From: an uncultured bacterium
GTDB taxonomy: Bacteria; Bacteroidota; Bacteroidia; Chitinophagales; Chitinophagaceae
NCBI GenBank assembly: GCA_903957405.1
Contig: CAJBPC010000119.1
Location: 1 to 6,688, forward strand
Length of the DNA stretch: 6,688 nucleotides
Reading direction: 5' to 3'
Shown here: positions 5,519 through 6,688 of the stretch, one piece after another
How positions within the stretch are numbered: the first letter of the stretch is position 1
Layout of the letters: the number at the start of each line of letters is the position of its first letter
Program-made: the position numbers and the translations under genes
Notes under the pieces: model-generated
Seen by the model: only the letters and a program-made list of their open reading frames with translations
Databases searched by the model: none
What the model was told of the DNA's origin: nothing

Positions 5519-6688
5519 ATGAGTTACATTACGGACGTGCATGCAAGACAAATCCTCGACAGCCGCGGAAATCCCACGATAGAAGTGGATGTGGTGACTG
5601 AAGACGGTTCCATGGGAAGGGCGGCAGTACCCTCGGGAGCTTCAACCGGCAAGCACGAGGCTGTTGAGTTGAGGGATGGTGACAAGTCCGTGTACATGGG
5701 TAAAGGTGTACTAAAAGCAATCGACAATGTGAACGATATCATAGCTGACCAGCTCATCGGCATCAATGTGAACGAGCAGGCGCATATCGATCACATGATG
5801 ATTTCGATGGATGGCACTGAAAACAAGTCAAAACTCGGTGCCAACGCCACACTGGCCGTATCCATGGCCGTTGCAAAAGCAGCAGCCCAGGAAAGCAAAC
5901 TTCCTTTATTCCGCTATCTCGGGGGTGTGAATTCCACCATTCTTCCCATTCCGCTGATGAACATCCTCAATGGAGGTGCACATGCCGATAACAAGATCGA
6001 TTTCCAGGAATTCATGATCGTTCCGGTAGGGGCATCAGATTTCAGTGAAGCATTGCGGTGGGGTGTGGAGATCTTCCACGAACTGAAAAACGTACTGAAA
6101 AAGAAAGGGTACAGCACCAATGTGGGTGATGAAGGTGGATTCGCTCCCGATATACAAAGCAACGAAGAAGCCATCGAGACCGTACTGATGGCCATCGAAG
6201 CCGCCGGCTACAAGCCCGGACTGCAGATAGGCATCGCCATCGATGCCGCTACCAGCGAGATGTACAACGATGCCGATAAGACATACAAATTTTATAAGAG
6301 CAGCGGAAAAGTCATCAGCAGCGATGAGATGGTAGCATATTGGTCAGAATGGGTATCGAAATATCCGATCATCTCCATCGAAGATGGAATGGCAGAGGAT
6401 GACTGGGCAGGATGGAAAAAACACACAGATGCGGATGGATCCAAATGCCAGCTTGTGGGTGACGACCTGTTCGTAACCAATGTGAAACGCCTGCAAAAAG
6501 GCATCGATACCGGCGTGGGAAACAGCATCCTCATAAAAGTCAATCAGATAGGCACCATTACGGAGACCATCAATGCGGTGCAACTGGCACAGAACAACAG
6601 CTACACGACCATCATGAGCCACAGGAGTGGTGAAACGGAAGACACAACGATCGCAGACCTCGCCGTGGCATTGAACTGCGGTCAGATC
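5519..6688 (+). CDS. eno: Enolase (phosphopyruvate hydratase), C-terminus beyond the window
   Basis: Enolase interconverts 2-phosphoglycerate and phosphoenolpyruvate in glycolysis and gluconeogenesis. The frame runs from ATG 5519 to the window edge, giving 390 of about 430 residues with no stop. An N-terminal capping domain (1 to about 135; DSRGNPT at 14-20, VPSGASTGKHEA at 37-48) precedes the TIM barrel. Expected active-site residues are present: His155 in GGAHADN, Glu164 in FQEF, catalytic Glu205 in NVGDEGG, metal ligands Asp242, Glu288 and Asp315, catalytic Lys340 in LIKVNQIG, and SHRSGETEDT at 367-376. The last visible residues, CGQI, should be followed by the conserved KTGA lysine. The start is favoured because MSYITDVHARQILDSRGNP matches the family N-terminus. 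Eno lies 39 bp after gldA on the same strand, with an A-rich leader lacking a Shine-Dalgarno sequence. It may be read from the gldA transcript, from its own promoter, or both. Confidence 0.97.
   Translation, partial: MSYITDVHARQILDSRGNPTIEVDVVTEDGSMGRAAVPSGASTGKHEAVELRDGDKSVYMGKGVLKAIDNVNDIIADQLIGINVNEQAHIDHMMISMDGTENKSKLGANATLAVSMAVAKAAAQESKLPLFRYLGGVNSTILPIPLMNILNGGAHADNKIDFQEFMIVPVGASDFSEALRWGVEIFHELKNVLKKKGYSTNVGDEGGFAPDIQSNEEAIETVLMAIEAAGYKPGLQIGIAIDAATSEMYNDADKTYKFYKSSGKVISSDEMVAYWSEWVSKYPIISIEDGMAEDDWAGWKKHTDADGSKCQLVGDDLFVTNVKRLQKGIDTGVGNSILIKVNQIGTITETINAVQLAQNNSYTTIMSHRSGETEDTTIADLAVALNCGQI

Noticed and set aside
1..6688. tRNA, rRNA, riboswitch, CRISPR, insertion sequence or phage features
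   Set aside because: Reading both strands showed no repeat arrays, transposase motifs, terminal repeats or cloverleaf-like segments. The window is almost completely filled by the six genes.

Overview
The window looks like ordinary chromosome from a Bacteroidota (Bacteroidetes) bacterium. The evidence is a GldA-type ABC ATPase (gliding-motility family), a two-helix small membrane protein that resembles a Bacteroidota family, A-rich leaders with almost no Shine-Dalgarno sequence, and one TTTG / TAnnTTTG-like promoter candidate. Base composition is roughly half G+C by eye. I cannot name a genus. A non-flavobacterial lineage of moderate GC is plausible, but that is inference.

Layout from left to right. 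Positions 1-95 are a non-coding leader with a candidate promoter. Positions 96-611 (+) encode a small L,D-transpeptidase (YkuD fold) that probably acts on peptidoglycan in the periplasm. It converges, with only 9 bp between stop codons, on acs (621-2540, -), AMP-forming acetyl-CoA synthetase. A 137-bp divergent intergenic region (2541-2677) holds an imperfect inverted repeat. It separates acs from a rightward pair: an MHS-type major facilitator transporter (2678-4222) and an 81-residue two-helix membrane protein (4232-4477). A 90-bp gap (4478-4567) rich in dyad symmetry follows. Then come gldA-like (4568-5479) and, 39 bp later, eno (enolase, 5519 to the window end). The enolase is cut just before the residue expected to be its active-site lysine of the KTGA motif.

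How the genes may work together. The divergent acs and the transporter plus small protein suggest a uptake-and-activation module for acetate or another small carboxylate: a proton symporter imports the acid, Acs makes the CoA ester, and a shared intergenic region could co-regulate both. The substrate is inferred from gene neighbourhood only. GldA is the cytoplasmic ATPase of an ABC transporter whose membrane partners (GldF/GldG in known systems) are not in this window. Enolase is glycolytic housekeeping. The transpeptidase has no evident link to the others.

I found no RNA genes, insertion sequences, CRISPR arrays or phage genes, and no convincing new defence or mobile system. The points most worth a second look are the acs/transporter/small-protein module, the roughly 80-residue periplasmic insertion in the transporter, the symmetric elements in the two intergenic regions, and an apparent frame break at the N-terminus of the transpeptidase.
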